A DNA stretch of 64,000 nucleotides, from positions 1,054,001-1,118,000 of the forward strand of contig NZ_AP024884.1 in assembly GCF_024346955.1 (NCBI RefSeq), given 5' to 3'. Source of the stretch: Vibrio mangrovi (GTDB taxonomy: Bacteria; Pseudomonadota; Gammaproteobacteria; Enterobacterales; Vibrionaceae). Shown here in pieces: positions 44,261-53,198 of the stretch. Within the stretch, counting starts at the first letter, position 1. Every line of letters begins with the position of its first letter. A model generated the notes under the pieces. The model searched no databases. It saw only the letters and a list, made by a program, of their open reading frames with translations, and was not told the DNA's origin. Both the position numbers and the translations under genes were made by a program.

Positions 44261-44578
44261 TTTGTATTCCTTTAGATTCAGATTAGAAAGTAAGCAGCGT
44301 TCTGACATCCTGCCACTGCTAGATATGTTGAAACATCAATAATCAACAACATGCATAATAGCTTAAGTTTTCAATTTCAGGAAAGCTTAAAATCAGTATT
44401 CATCTCATCACTCATTACGCGGACACCCGCCCTAATCAATCTCTCATCATTATGCAATCAGTCTGATCATTGATGACTAACAAAGTTGAACTCACTCGGA
44501 ATAAGCTGTTGAATCGGTTTCCTATCTCGCCTCAGTCCACCACGATAAGACGCACGTTTCATCATCCCGAGAGTATCC
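44261..44578. other. Spacer with left-end motif of RAYT copy 2
   Basis: About 320 bases with no gene. GCGGACACCCGCC at 44419-44431 is a diverged form of the GGGACACACACC end motif that precedes RAYT copy 1. The leftward protease promoter must also lie here. Confidence 0.5.
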
Positions 44579-45541
44579 ATGACAACTGCCCGCTCACAAC
44601 TGATTTGCCCCGAGGTCACGCCCTACTATCACATCGTCTCCCGCTGTGTCCGGCGCTCATTTTTATGTGGTTACGATAGTTATAGTGGTAAATCCTATGA
44701 GCATCGCCGTAACTGGGTGGAATCGCGTATCTTCACATTAGCTTCTATTTACTGTATTGGAATCTGCTCTCATGCAGTGATGAGTAACCATTACCATATG
44801 GTTGTCTATATCGGTAAAAAGAAGGCTATCTCTCTTTCTGACCATGAGGTCATTGAACGATGGGGACAAGAGCATCAACTCCCCCGACTCATTCAGCGCT
44901 TTCTCGCCGGCCAGTTGACTTCTCAAGCTGAACATGATTCTTGCACCCAACTCATTGAAACCTGGCGTCATCGCCTGTATTCCCTCAGTTGTTTTATGCA
45001 AGAGCTCAATTATGAGATTGCCGTCCGCGCTAACAAAGAAGACCAGTGCAAAGGACGATTCTGGGAAGGGCGGTTTAAATCTCAGGCTTTACTTGATGAG
45101 AGAGCCCTGTTAGCCGCAATGGCCTATGTTGACCTCAATCCGGTCAGAGCAAACATGGCTGACACGCCTGAGCAGTCTGAGTACACTTCAATTAAAGCCC
45201 GACTGACCTCACTGGAGCAAGGAAAAACCGAAACCCACGGTTTAGTGAACTTCATCGGCTACGAACATCAGGATAAATCCCAAGGCATTCCTTTCCGGCT
45301 GATGGATTATATCGAATTGGTCGACTGGGTCGGGCGACAAATCAGAGAAGATAAACGGGGCTATATTAATCAACGCCTACCCAATATTCTCACGCGGTTG
45401 TCTCTGCCTCAGCAGGAATGCTTCAAACTCTGTACCGAGCTGGAAAAGAAACCCAGACTCTGGATTGGCTCGACTAAACGGCTTAATCTCGCGAAACAAC
45501 AGCTCAAAAAGCAGAGAATCCTCGGGATTCATATTTCCTGA
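44579..45541 (+). CDS. REP-associated tyrosine transposase (Y1, HUH), copy 2
   Basis: At 320 residues it matches copy 1 (35059-36021) over the full length, differing most near residues 80-110 and at the C-terminus. The HUH motif MSNHYHMVV and GRFWEGRFKSQALLDERALLAAMAYVDLNP are intact, so the enzyme may be active. The two copies bound an accessory segment of about 9 kb in the same orientation. Third-position differences dominate, which suggests long divergence rather than a fresh duplication. Confidence 0.92.
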   Translation: MTTARSQLICPEVTPYYHIVSRCVRRSFLCGYDSYSGKSYEHRRNWVESRIFTLASIYCIGICSHAVMSNHYHMVVYIGKKKAISLSDHEVIERWGQEHQLPRLIQRFLAGQLTSQAEHDSCTQLIETWRHRLYSLSCFMQELNYEIAVRANKEDQCKGRFWEGRFKSQALLDERALLAAMAYVDLNPVRANMADTPEQSEYTSIKARLTSLEQGKTETHGLVNFIGYEHQDKSQGIPFRLMDYIELVDWVGRQIREDKRGYINQRLPNILTRLSLPQQECFKLCTELEKKPRLWIGSTKRLNLAKQQLKKQRILGIHIS

Positions 45542-45735
45542 ACAATACCATTCAATATCAATTCAGTTGCTTACATCCGTCATCCATTCAAGCCGATGAT
45601 TCATCTTTATCGGCGCGCAAGACTGCTCTTCATCATTCAATAACCCGACATAAAATCGAGCAAAAAACAACGCATCTCGAGAACTGGCTTAGAAAAAACA
45701 GAATGACTTCAATCTCTGAACGAATCCATTCCTGA

Positions 45736-45837
45736 GGTGCGTGTCCTGATTATTCTGCGTGTCCTGATTATTCTGATTATTCTGATTATTCTGATTATTC
45801 TGATTATTCTGATTATTCTGATTATTCTGATTATTTC
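45736..45837 (+). repeat. RAYT right end expanded into a 9-bp tandem array
   Basis: GGTGCGTGTCC (45736-45746) starts two copies of GCGTGTCCTGATTATTCT, followed by seven perfect GATTATTCT units (45766-45828) and one changed unit. The unit is part of the element end, so the array grew from it. It keeps frame and encodes LII repeats. Confidence 0.92.
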
Positions 45838-45982
45838 TAATATATCTAAAACCATTGTCGTTTCAAATTATAAACAAGCTTGCGAGCTAATTGACTCATT
45901 AGTTGAAGAAGGTATTAAAGCCGTTGAACTCTGTGGTGGGTCGGTGAAACGGGCTTGTTTAGGATGGTTCCAGATACCGTAA
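45838..45982 (+). pseudogene. DUF6506-like fragment
   Basis: The frame gives SKTIVVSNYKQACELIDSLV then EEGIKAVELCGG, which resembles the C-terminal half of DUF6506 proteins. The frame breaks after LCGG, and in the next frame FGETGLFRMVP-like sequence goes on, so both ends are lost. The 5' part was replaced by the repeat array. Confidence 0.5.
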
Positions 45983-45985
45983 AAT

Positions 45986-46034
45986 ATTCAGTGTCATTTC
46001 TTTAAACTGAACCCAAAAGGAAATGACACTGAAT
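45986..46034. terminator. 15-bp inverted repeat between convergent units
   Basis: ATTCAGTGTCATTTC and its exact complement GAAATGACACTGAAT flank a 19-base loop. It lies between the DUF6506 fragment and the converging lipoprotein gene. No long T run follows, so it may be a terminator or an element end. Confidence 0.5.
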
Positions 46035-46063
46035 TTTGAACACTAGCTTAAAAACTAATTAAT

Positions 46064-46666
46064 TTATTTTTTTATAGAAAAATTTTCATTAAGCCATTTT
46101 GAGAAAAGAATTTCATATAATTTCTCCGGAGACCCTGTAGACAATGGGATGCCATTTACCTTACTAGGGCAACTTGCTGATGACAGACGGGAGGTATTTA
46201 TTAACTTCTTATCTTTTAATGAATACATAGAAATCAAAACAGACGCTTCATCATAATAATATTCATTACAGTTGATCCCTAGTGGATCACTCCATTTTTC
46301 TACACGTGAATATATTAAATAATCATTTTTATTAATAGTCCCTATTTCTAATGCCTTATCTTCAGTTAAAACATTTCTATCAGTCGTGACACGAGATGTA
46401 TACTTAGATAATTCATCATTGGCAATTCTTAATGCAGAAATATCACTTCCTTCTGCTACTTCATCAGAATTTATTGGTGATAAATAGGTCATTTTCATGC
46501 CACTACCACCATTTACCAAGTAGATACTAACACTCTGTAATGGTATTTTAGAACTATTATCTAAGACTTTACCATTGATGGTATCAATGTTATAACTATT
46601 TGATGAACATGCAAAAACAAACAATGTAGACATCGATATGAAAATTATTTTAATTTTTTTTATCAT
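46064..46666 (-). CDS. Lipoprotein of unknown function
   Basis: The 200-residue protein has a lipobox (FVFACSSNS, Cys20) after a basic hydrophobic leader, so it is anchored in a membrane. The mature part is Ser/Asn/Lys rich (YDEASVLISMYSLKDKKLINT) and does not match a family I can name. Codon use is A+T rich compared with the ast and cbi genes, which suits acquisition with the flanking RAYT DNA. Confidence 0.75.
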   Translation of the reverse strand: MIKKIKIIFISMSTLFVFACSSNSYNIDTINGKVLDNSSKIPLQSVSIYLVNGGSGMKMTYLSPINSDEVAEGSDISALRIANDELSKYTSRVTTDRNVLTEDKALEIGTINKNDYLIYSRVEKWSDPLGINCNEYYYDEASVLISMYSLKDKKLINTSRLSSASCPSKVNGIPLSTGSPEKLYEILFSKWLNENFSIKK

Positions 46667-47203
46667 GAGACAACCTTATAATACTATAAAATAAAGACAC
46701 TCCAAAAACATTTATCAAGTCATCCTTTTCATATTTCCATGAACCCAACCATTTCTATATAAACATCGTCCATTTGTTAAAGATTATATGCAAACCTTAC
46801 ATTTAGATAATGTGTAAAAAATAGGTCTATCCATAGAAGTAAAAATAGATCACTCTACAGATAAAGAACAACAAAAATTTATTAAATATCTTCGTATTCA
46901 GAGGATGACTTAGCATAAATATCGTCCCAAAGTAGGGATTCATTGTTTTTGTTAGGAACGTATTTTAAATTGCAAATTAGTCAATAGCAATGATCATCTC
47001 ATAAACAACACACTAATTTATTGAATTTATTGATCTATGACGCCTTTTTATATCTAAATATAAGCTATTGAAAAGACAAAATATGCAACAAGTTAATTAT
47101 TGCTTTATATTTATTCGCTTCTTCATCTATCCAATATAAAAATAACTTCAGTAATATCATTTCCTATTTTGGGCACACACAATGTAAATGCAGAACTTCA
47201 CCA
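46667..47203. other. A+T-rich spacer with a degenerate RAYT-like end
   Basis: About 540 bases with no supported gene on either strand. GGGCACACAC at 47171-47180, close to the cobT stop, resembles the RAYT end motif and could mark the border of the accessory segment. Confidence 0.5.
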
Positions 47204-48265
47204 CTACACCGGTCCCGGCAGGTCAATTCCATTTTCTTCCATTTTGCCCATTCGGTGATAAATAGCATGAGCTGCATCGATAAATGGCATGGCCAGAGCC
47301 GCACCACTGCCTTCCCCTAATCGTAATTCCATATGGATGAATGGTTTTAAGCGGAGATATTCGAGTGCGATTGCTGCACCTTTTTCTGCGGAAACATGGG
47401 AAGGGATCAAATAATCCCATACGTTAGGTTCAATCAGACAAGCGATCATAGCTGATGCATAGGACAGAAAACCATCCAGCACCACCGGGGTTTTCATGGC
47501 GGCAGCACCCAGAATAGCACCACTCATTCCGGCCAGATCAAATCCTCCGACTTTCGCCATCACATCGATCGGATCATTGCGATCCGGCTGATTAAGAGCA
47601 ATAGCCTGAGCAACAACCGCTTCTTTATGACGTAATCTGCTGCTGGGCAAATTCGCGCCCAAGCCAACGACTTCCTGAGGTGCTTTCCCGGTTAAAACGC
47701 TCACAATAGCAGCAGCTGGTGTTGTATTGGCAATACCTAACTCACCGATCCCAATCACACTGAGTTGCTCTGTATCAATGGTTTTTCTGACGTATTCGGC
47801 GGTATCTAAAATTAACTGCTCTGCCTGCTGGTAAGTCATCGCCGCCTGTCTGAAAATATTGCCACAACCCTGTGCGACTTTCATATCGGTCACACCATCG
47901 GGGGCCGGCCCATCGATCCCGACATCAATCATTTCAACATCAATACCGAGCGAGTGACTGATAGCTGCCACACCAGTCAGACCATGAACCGTATTCACGG
48001 CCTGTATTGCTGTGACTTCCTGCGGGGTAACCGCGACATTTTCAGCAAAAACACCATGATCCCCGGCCATGACAAAAATTTTCTTCTTACCGGTTTTCCA
48101 CTCCGTCGTCCGGTAGATTGCGGCCAGTTGGCAGGCCATTACTTCCAGCTGACCTAAACTGCCGACCGGCTTGAATAAGCGATCCACATGGGCTCGTGCC
48201 ATTTGACGAATGGTTTCATCAACCGGAAAAATCGATGCTTTCAAAGCGGTCAACTGCGGGTTCAC
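47204..48265 (-). CDS. cobT: Nicotinate-nucleotide:dimethylbenzimidazole phosphoribosyltransferase
   Basis: A GTG start at 48265, five bases after a perfect AGGAGG, gives 353 residues, the family's normal size. A start 14 codons upstream lacks such a site. The enzyme makes alpha-ribazole phosphate for the lower ligand of cobalamin. Motifs are KPVGSLGQLE near residue 30, FVMAGDHGVF, GELGIANTTPAAAI, KVGGFDLAGMSGAILGAA and HMELRLGEGSGAALAMP near residue 315, with the catalytic Glu. It is the last gene of the cbi transcript. Confidence 0.95.
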   Translation of the reverse strand: MNPQLTALKASIFPVDETIRQMARAHVDRLFKPVGSLGQLEVMACQLAAIYRTTEWKTGKKKIFVMAGDHGVFAENVAVTPQEVTAIQAVNTVHGLTGVAAISHSLGIDVEMIDVGIDGPAPDGVTDMKVAQGCGNIFRQAAMTYQQAEQLILDTAEYVRKTIDTEQLSVIGIGELGIANTTPAAAIVSVLTGKAPQEVVGLGANLPSSRLRHKEAVVAQAIALNQPDRNDPIDVMAKVGGFDLAGMSGAILGAAAMKTPVVLDGFLSYASAMIACLIEPNVWDYLIPSHVSAEKGAAIALEYLRLKPFIHMELRLGEGSGAALAMPFIDAAHAIYHRMGKMEENGIDLPGPV

Positions 48266-48322
48266 AAGATACCTCCTGCATGTCAAAAATTTGTGTCGGA
48301 ACAACAATATCTCCAGATAACC

Positions 48323-49150
48323 TCAGGCCGTTGATTTCTGGCCCGGCATCCATGAAATTCCCCAGTCTTTCATTTCCTGTTCATTGCGAAATAAAGGCAT
48401 GCCCAGTTCCTGATGCATTCTGACCAGCCATGGCTGCTCCAGACCAATATTTTCAATCGATGTTTTATCCAGAAAAACGCTTTCCGGTTTCCCTGCTGAT
48501 ACAACTTCGCCACCGGACATCACATAAACGTAATCACACAACTCATAAATCAGATTAATATCGTGACTCGACATCACAACGTGTTTTCCGAGAGAAGCGA
48601 ACGAGCGGATCAGTGATTTCATCTGCCGGGTTCCCACCGGATCCAGACCTGCAGTTGGTTCGTCCAACAGTAAATACTGACTGTCCAGTACCAGTGCCCC
48701 GGCGATCGCAACCCGTTTTTTCTGTCCATAACTGAGATACTGAACCGGCTTACTGACAAGACTTTGCCCGTCCACCAGAGACAAAGCGTGTCCGACACGT
48801 CGGGTAATTTCTGATTCGTCAATGCCCAGGTTTCTTAAGCTAAAGGCAATGTCGTCAAAAACGTCGGTATAGAAGATTTGCTGATCCGGTTCCTGAAAAA
48901 CCAGCGTGACCCGCTGACGATGTTCAATCAGGGATTTTTTGCTGTATGCCAGCGCCTTTTCCTGCCACAGCACCTCGCCATGACACGGTCGGTACAATCC
49001 GAGCAATATCTTGAACAGAGTCGATTTTCCGCAACCGTTCGCACCGACTACGCCGACCACACCATGATCAGCAAAGTTCATCGACACCCGATTCAGCACT
49101 TGCGAACCATCATCATAGACAAAATCTACTGCCTGAACCGATAATGTCAT
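48323..49150 (-). CDS. cbiO: Cobalt ECF/ABC transporter ATPase
   Basis: From the ATG at 49150, which overlaps the cbiQ stop (ATGA), the protein has 275 residues. Walker A is GANGCGKSTLF, the Q-loop is in VFQEPDQQIF, the signature is LSYGQKKRVAIAGAL, Walker B is YLLLDEPTAGLD, and the switch His is in MSSHDINLI. It drives cobalt uptake with CbiMNQ. A longer upstream start would extend 38 residues into cbiQ and has no family support. Confidence 0.95.
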   Translation of the reverse strand: MTLSVQAVDFVYDDGSQVLNRVSMNFADHGVVGVVGANGCGKSTLFKILLGLYRPCHGEVLWQEKALAYSKKSLIEHRQRVTLVFQEPDQQIFYTDVFDDIAFSLRNLGIDESEITRRVGHALSLVDGQSLVSKPVQYLSYGQKKRVAIAGALVLDSQYLLLDEPTAGLDPVGTRQMKSLIRSFASLGKHVVMSSHDINLIYELCDYVYVMSGGEVVSAGKPESVFLDKTSIENIGLEQPWLVRMHQELGMPLFRNEQEMKDWGISWMPGQKSTA

Positions 49151-49824
49151 TGCGGAAACTCCCCCTGATACAACTTCACGAAAAGAGACTCTTTCATCTG
49201 TTGATGGCGAATCAGTACACGCTGCAACAACATACCCGCCAGCAATGCCAGAGACTTCAGCCAACCACGGCGATGGATATAACCAAAACGCAATGTCTGA
49301 GCGCTGAAAATTGCGTGGGCTTCTTCAATGAAGATAAAAATAAACCGATAGGTCAGTAACACCTGCTCAATCAGTACTGTCGGTAATCGGGTTGCCTTCA
49401 GGATCGTGACACACTGACTAAAGGGTGTAGAAATGACAAAACAGAACGTCGCGGCAATCGAACACAGACAACGGGACAAAGTTACTCCGGCGATCCCCCA
49501 TAAGTCACGGCTGACACCCACAAACCCATCAGCGACCGGCACACTGATAAGCAAATCATCCGGATGCTGGTGATAAGTCATCACCATGGCTGTCACACTA
49601 AAGAGCAGAAATCCGGCTGGCAGGCTCAGCCAGCGAAGGTATTGCCGGAGTGAGATTCTTCCACCGAAGCAAGTCAGAAAAACCATCAGGAAAAACAACC
49701 CCCACTGATACACAACCGGCAGTGTCAGCGCCAGTATCAGTGTCAAAAGATAAAGCCATCCTTTATACACCGGCGGCACGTTGACCCACCGGCTCCGATA
49801 GGCATATTTATCAATGATCAGCAT
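49147..49824 (-). CDS. cbiQ: Cobalt ECF transporter transmembrane protein
   Basis: The ATG at 49824 overlaps the end of cbiN and gives 225 residues with five or so membrane helices and the CbiQ coupling region (SAQTLRFGYIHRRGWLKSLALLAGMLLQR) near residues 165-195. It links the ATPase CbiO to the substrate subunits. The longer in-frame reading upstream lies inside cbiN. Confidence 0.92.
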   Translation of the reverse strand: MLIIDKYAYRSRWVNVPPVYKGWLYLLTLILALTLPVVYQWGLFFLMVFLTCFGGRISLRQYLRWLSLPAGFLLFSVTAMVMTYHQHPDDLLISVPVADGFVGVSRDLWGIAGVTLSRCLCSIAATFCFVISTPFSQCVTILKATRLPTVLIEQVLLTYRFIFIFIEEAHAIFSAQTLRFGYIHRRGWLKSLALLAGMLLQRVLIRHQQMKESLFVKLYQGEFPQ

Positions 49825-50092
49825 GACGACTTCGACGACCCTGATAAAAACCGAGAATATAGAAAATAACCGCAGCACCAAGTGAGCCCTGTAAGGTGAA
49901 CAGCAAGCTCTCAATCTCACCACTGGCCGGTTCAAATACCGGCTCGAACCACGGCTGATAATCGGGGGCCATTTCGGTAATCACCGATTCCGCCTGACCG
50001 TCTGAACCGCCGAATTCACCATGAATACCTAAGACAAACGGCATCGCAACCAACAGACAGACCATCAGGATAATCACTAGACTTTTTTTCAT
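49811..50092 (-). CDS. cbiN: Cobalt transport accessory subunit
   Basis: The 93-residue protein has an N-terminal membrane helix (MKKSLVIILMVCLLVAMPFVLG), a short periplasmic loop (PDYQPWFEPVFEP) and a second helix (LLFTLQGSLGAAVIFYILGFYQGRR), as in CbiN. The ATG at 50092 follows GGAAAG. An ATG at 50107 overlapping the cbiM stop (ATGA) is the other choice. Confidence 0.9.
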   Translation of the reverse strand: MKKSLVIILMVCLLVAMPFVLGIHGEFGGSDGQAESVITEMAPDYQPWFEPVFEPASGEIESLLFTLQGSLGAAVIFYILGFYQGRRSRHADH

Positions 50093-50103
50093 CTCGCTTT
50101 CCT

Positions 50104-50844
50104 TCATCTCAGGGCACCTTGAGTTTTACCAAGCAAAGCCCGTTTGGTAATTTGTTCATAAATCAGCACGGTCAGTAATCCTTCCGCAATCGCAATCGGC
50201 ACCTGAGTCAGAAGGAAAACACCCATAAACTTACTGACCGAAGCGAAAATACCCAGTTGCGGATCGGGAAATGCCAGACCAAGCTGAACCGACGTCACGA
50301 AGTAGGTGGCAAGATCAGCAAATGCGGCACACAGGAATACAGCAACATCCTTTCTGATCCTCAAGCGATTAGCAGCAATCCATATCAGATATCCGACCAA
50401 AGGCCCGAGAACCGCCATCGACATCCCGTTAGCTCCCAGAGTTGAAAGCCCGCCATGAGCCAGCAACAACGCCTGAAACAGCAACACGATGCCACCCAGA
50501 AGCGGCACTGCCATAAAGCCGAACATAATCACCGCCAGACCGACACCCGTTGGATGAGAACAGCTGCCGGTAACCGAAGGGAGCTTTAACGCAGACAGCA
50601 CAAAGATGAATGCACCACATAGAGCCAGCAGAATCTTTCTGTCGCTATCGTTAGCGACCATGTGTTTCAGCTTTCTGATGCTCAGCGCCAGAAATGGCAA
50701 AAATAATACCCACCAGCTCAGTGCCCATACCGGGGGCAGAAATCCTTCCATGATATGCATCGCATTTGCACTCATGGGAAACATAAAAAACGCTGCGGCC
50801 CAAATGGATATGCCGAGTTTTTTGCGGAAAAGATGATAAAACAT
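50104..50844 (-). CDS. cbiM: Cobalt ECF transporter substrate-binding membrane subunit
   Basis: The 246-residue membrane protein has a cleavable or retained N-terminal hydrophobic stretch ending AMHIMEGFLPP, where the N-terminal Met-His motif binds cobalt in CbiM. GSCSHPTGVGLAVIMFGFMAVP and LLAHGGLSTLGANGMSMAVLGPLVGY are further family segments. Together with CbiNQO it imports Co2+ for the anaerobic cobalamin route made by the upstream genes. Confidence 0.94.
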   Translation of the reverse strand: MFYHLFRKKLGISIWAAAFFMFPMSANAMHIMEGFLPPVWALSWWVLFLPFLALSIRKLKHMVANDSDRKILLALCGAFIFVLSALKLPSVTGSCSHPTGVGLAVIMFGFMAVPLLGGIVLLFQALLLAHGGLSTLGANGMSMAVLGPLVGYLIWIAANRLRIRKDVAVFLCAAFADLATYFVTSVQLGLAFPDPQLGIFASVSKFMGVFLLTQVPIAIAEGLLTVLIYEQITKRALLGKTQGALR

Positions 50845-50893
50845 AAGTCTGATCCCTTATCTGTCGTCTAATGTTGATGCCATCTTCTGTTCA

Positions 50894-51613
50894 CTACACT
50901 TTTTGTTGACGATATTTTCTGTTCACCAGAATGGTTGAAAAATAAGGAAGTGCTTCACCGGCCTTGATGGCAGCAAGCTCCGGGTAATACATTTCATTTT
51001 CCATCGAAGCATTTGCCATCAGAATGGCACACTGCAACAATCCGAGTTCGGCAAGGAGTGCCCGAATTTTTTCGAACCGACCATAAACTTTCATCAACAC
51101 CACACACTCATGATCGATCAGAGCCCGGCGCAACACTTCTTCGTCTGCCGTACACGACATCACCGCCATGGATTGCTGCTCCATACAGAGCGGAAATTGT
51201 GCCCGTGAGGCAATCCCGGCGAACGAAGTAATCCCCGGAACGACTTCGATATCAAGCTGCGGCCCAAGACGTTCAAGCAGGAAAACCCAGGTGCTGAACA
51301 GCATACTGTCACCCAAAGTGATAAAACCGACCTGTTTCCCGGATGTCACGTCCTGCGCCATTTCAGCAGCAATTTCATCCCAGGCCTGACGTTTTTCCCC
51401 GGCATCTGCCGTCATGGGAAAGTGACGTTCTTTGATCAGCACCTGCTCACTCAGATACTCGCGTACAATCGACAATGCCAGACTATCGCCCTGCTTACGG
51501 CTGGCCGGTGCATACAGCACCTGAATTTCACCCAGAATCCTAGCGGCCCGGACAGTGATTAAGTCGCTGGCTCCCGGACCGGTGCCAATCGCAAACAGTT
51601 TTCCCGTACTCAT
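50894..51613 (-). CDS. cbiL: Cobalt-precorrin-2 C20-methyltransferase
   Basis: The 239-residue tetrapyrrole methylase has the SAM loop GTGPGASDLITVRAARIL and GDSMLFSTWVFLLERL, and VVPGITSFAGIASRAQFPLC near residue 127. It methylates C20 of cobalt-factor II. It overlaps cbiK by four bases. Confidence 0.94.
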   Translation of the reverse strand: MSTGKLFAIGTGPGASDLITVRAARILGEIQVLYAPASRKQGDSLALSIVREYLSEQVLIKERHFPMTADAGEKRQAWDEIAAEMAQDVTSGKQVGFITLGDSMLFSTWVFLLERLGPQLDIEVVPGITSFAGIASRAQFPLCMEQQSMAVMSCTADEEVLRRALIDHECVVLMKVYGRFEKIRALLAELGLLQCAILMANASMENEMYYPELAAIKAGEALPYFSTILVNRKYRQQKV

Positions 51614-52401
51614 GCGACCTGCTCCTCTGCCGGTTGTGTGGCTGCCAGATGATCAACAAACAGCTGCCGGATGAGCTGATTTTCTCCCAGTCCCTGCACA
51701 ATGGGCTCAGCTTCAATACCTGCCTGCCGGATCAGCACTTTCCACGAATCGGGTTCATCGGATGCCATGTCATTGATCGCGTGATCACCGGCAACCAGCA
51801 TCAGTGGCATTAAATAGACTTTACGGACATTTTCCTGTCTGAGGCGGTTAATGACCGAGTCGATTCCCGGATAACTCTCCACGGCACCAACAACAAATGG
51901 CAGTTCATTTTCCCGGATCATATGGTCCAGACAGGCATAGGCAGAAAATGCATGATGAGTCGCGCCGTGTCCCATTAACACCAGACGCTCATCGGCTTCA
52001 AGTTCAGGAGACTGATATTCAATAGCCTCAATCAGACGATTATAGTCATCAAAACTACTCAGCAACGGCACACCGATTTCGATTCGTTCAAACCAGTCTC
52101 TGCAATGCTCGACTTCGCGGACGATTTTTTCATACTCGTCACCATTGATAATATGTAATGACTGGATCAGTACATCCCGGTATCCGGCGCGTTTTAACCG
52201 TTCCAGAGCCTGACGGGGATTACTGATTTCAATTCTGTCCCGCTGAGATAACTTCTTAATGATCATTGAGGAAGTGAAGGCACGAAAGAAATCCCGCTCG
52301 GGGAATGCGTCTGCCAGTTCCTGTTCACACACTTTAATATTTCTCTGCATGGCTTGCGGATAACTGGTTCCGAAACTAATCACTAACAGGGCTTTTTTCA
52401 T
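51610..52401 (-). CDS. cbiK: Sirohydrochlorin cobaltochelatase
   Basis: From the ATG at 52401 the protein has 263 residues and begins KKALLVISFGTSYPQAM. The catalytic His lies in VLMGHGATHHAFSAYACLD near residue 145, with a second in MLVAGDHAINDMASDE. It inserts Co2+ into sirohydrochlorin early, the mark of the anaerobic pathway. Overlap with cbiJ is four bases. Confidence 0.95.
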   Translation of the reverse strand: MKKALLVISFGTSYPQAMQRNIKVCEQELADAFPERDFFRAFTSSMIIKKLSQRDRIEISNPRQALERLKRAGYRDVLIQSLHIINGDEYEKIVREVEHCRDWFERIEIGVPLLSSFDDYNRLIEAIEYQSPELEADERLVLMGHGATHHAFSAYACLDHMIRENELPFVVGAVESYPGIDSVINRLRQENVRKVYLMPLMLVAGDHAINDMASDEPDSWKVLIRQAGIEAEPIVQGLGENQLIRQLFVDHLAATQPAEEQVA

Positions 52402-53198
52402 AAAGTACATTCCTTCTGTTTCCACTCATAGAACAATGCTCCGCACGCTTCAACACTGTGTAAGGTCTGGGCATAGTGTTCAGCAAAAAGCTGAGGAGGA
52501 CGTTCAATCACAATACAGGTCATCCCGAGTTCGATACACGGCGCCACTTTTTCAGCAAATCCACCCGCCTGACCGGACTCTTTAGTAATCACTACATCGG
52601 GCTGAATGGTGTCGTATAAGGCGTGATTCATTGCCGCAGAAAATGGGCCTTTCATTGCAATAATCTGGTCACTGCCAAGTCCCAGAGACTCACATTCAGC
52701 CACAACACCGGATGTCGGCAGTACTCGCGCATACAAGGTTTTATCAGTGAGTAACCGGCTGAAAAGTGCCAGATCTTTGCTGCCGGTGGTCAGCAGAATC
52801 TTCTGCTGCTCAGGCAGAATGCGCTGACAGGCCTTTGCAATACTGCCAACTCTGATGACCAGCGGATGTTCAATAAAATCATGCAGAGCCGGACGCTCAT
52901 AACGAATCACCGGACATGCGCTATTCATACCTGCGTTCACGATGGTTTCACGCAATATCTGCGCATACGGATGAGCCGCATCAATCACACAATCAACCCG
53001 ATGCTCCACGATCCATGCACACATCGTTTCGCTATCCATTCTTCCCTGAATAACAGGCGCGGTAAGCGATTGGGCAGCAGCTTCACCTTCCGGAGTCGCA
53101 ACCGACAGCGTATAACGGATATGGTATTGCTCCAGCATCCGGCAGATTTCCACGGCATCCGATGTTCCGCCAAAGACCAGCACATGGTTCGGACTCAC
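52398..53198 (-). CDS. cbiJ: Cobalt-precorrin-6A reductase
   Basis: The 266-residue protein shows VLVFGGTSDAVEICRML, the VIDAAHPYAQILRE segment near residue 74, and ITKESGQAGGFAEKVAPC near the C-terminus, matching CbiJ/CobK. It uses NADPH to reduce the ring. Four-base overlaps lie on both sides, which suggests coupled translation through the operon. Confidence 0.93.
   Translation of the reverse strand: MSPNHVLVFGGTSDAVEICRMLEQYHIRYTLSVATPEGEAAAQSLTAPVIQGRMDSETMCAWIVEHRVDCVIDAAHPYAQILRETIVNAGMNSACPVIRYERPALHDFIEHPLVIRVGSIAKACQRILPEQQKILLTTGSKDLALFSRLLTDKTLYARVLPTSGVVAECESLGLGSDQIIAMKGPFSAAMNHALYDTIQPDVVITKESGQAGGFAEKVAPCIELGMTCIVIERPPQLFAEHYAQTLHSVEACGALFYEWKQKECTL

Noticed and set aside
45737..45837. 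LII-repeat protein
   Set aside because: The reading frame is a by-product of a 9-bp DNA repeat in a transposon end and is not supported as a gene.
45748..45837. CRISPR-like array
   Set aside because: Units are 9 bp and adjacent, with no spacers and no cas genes.
48879..49144. Forward-strand frame opposite cbiO
   Set aside because: Shadow of the ATPase gene; Walker and signature motifs are all on the other strand.
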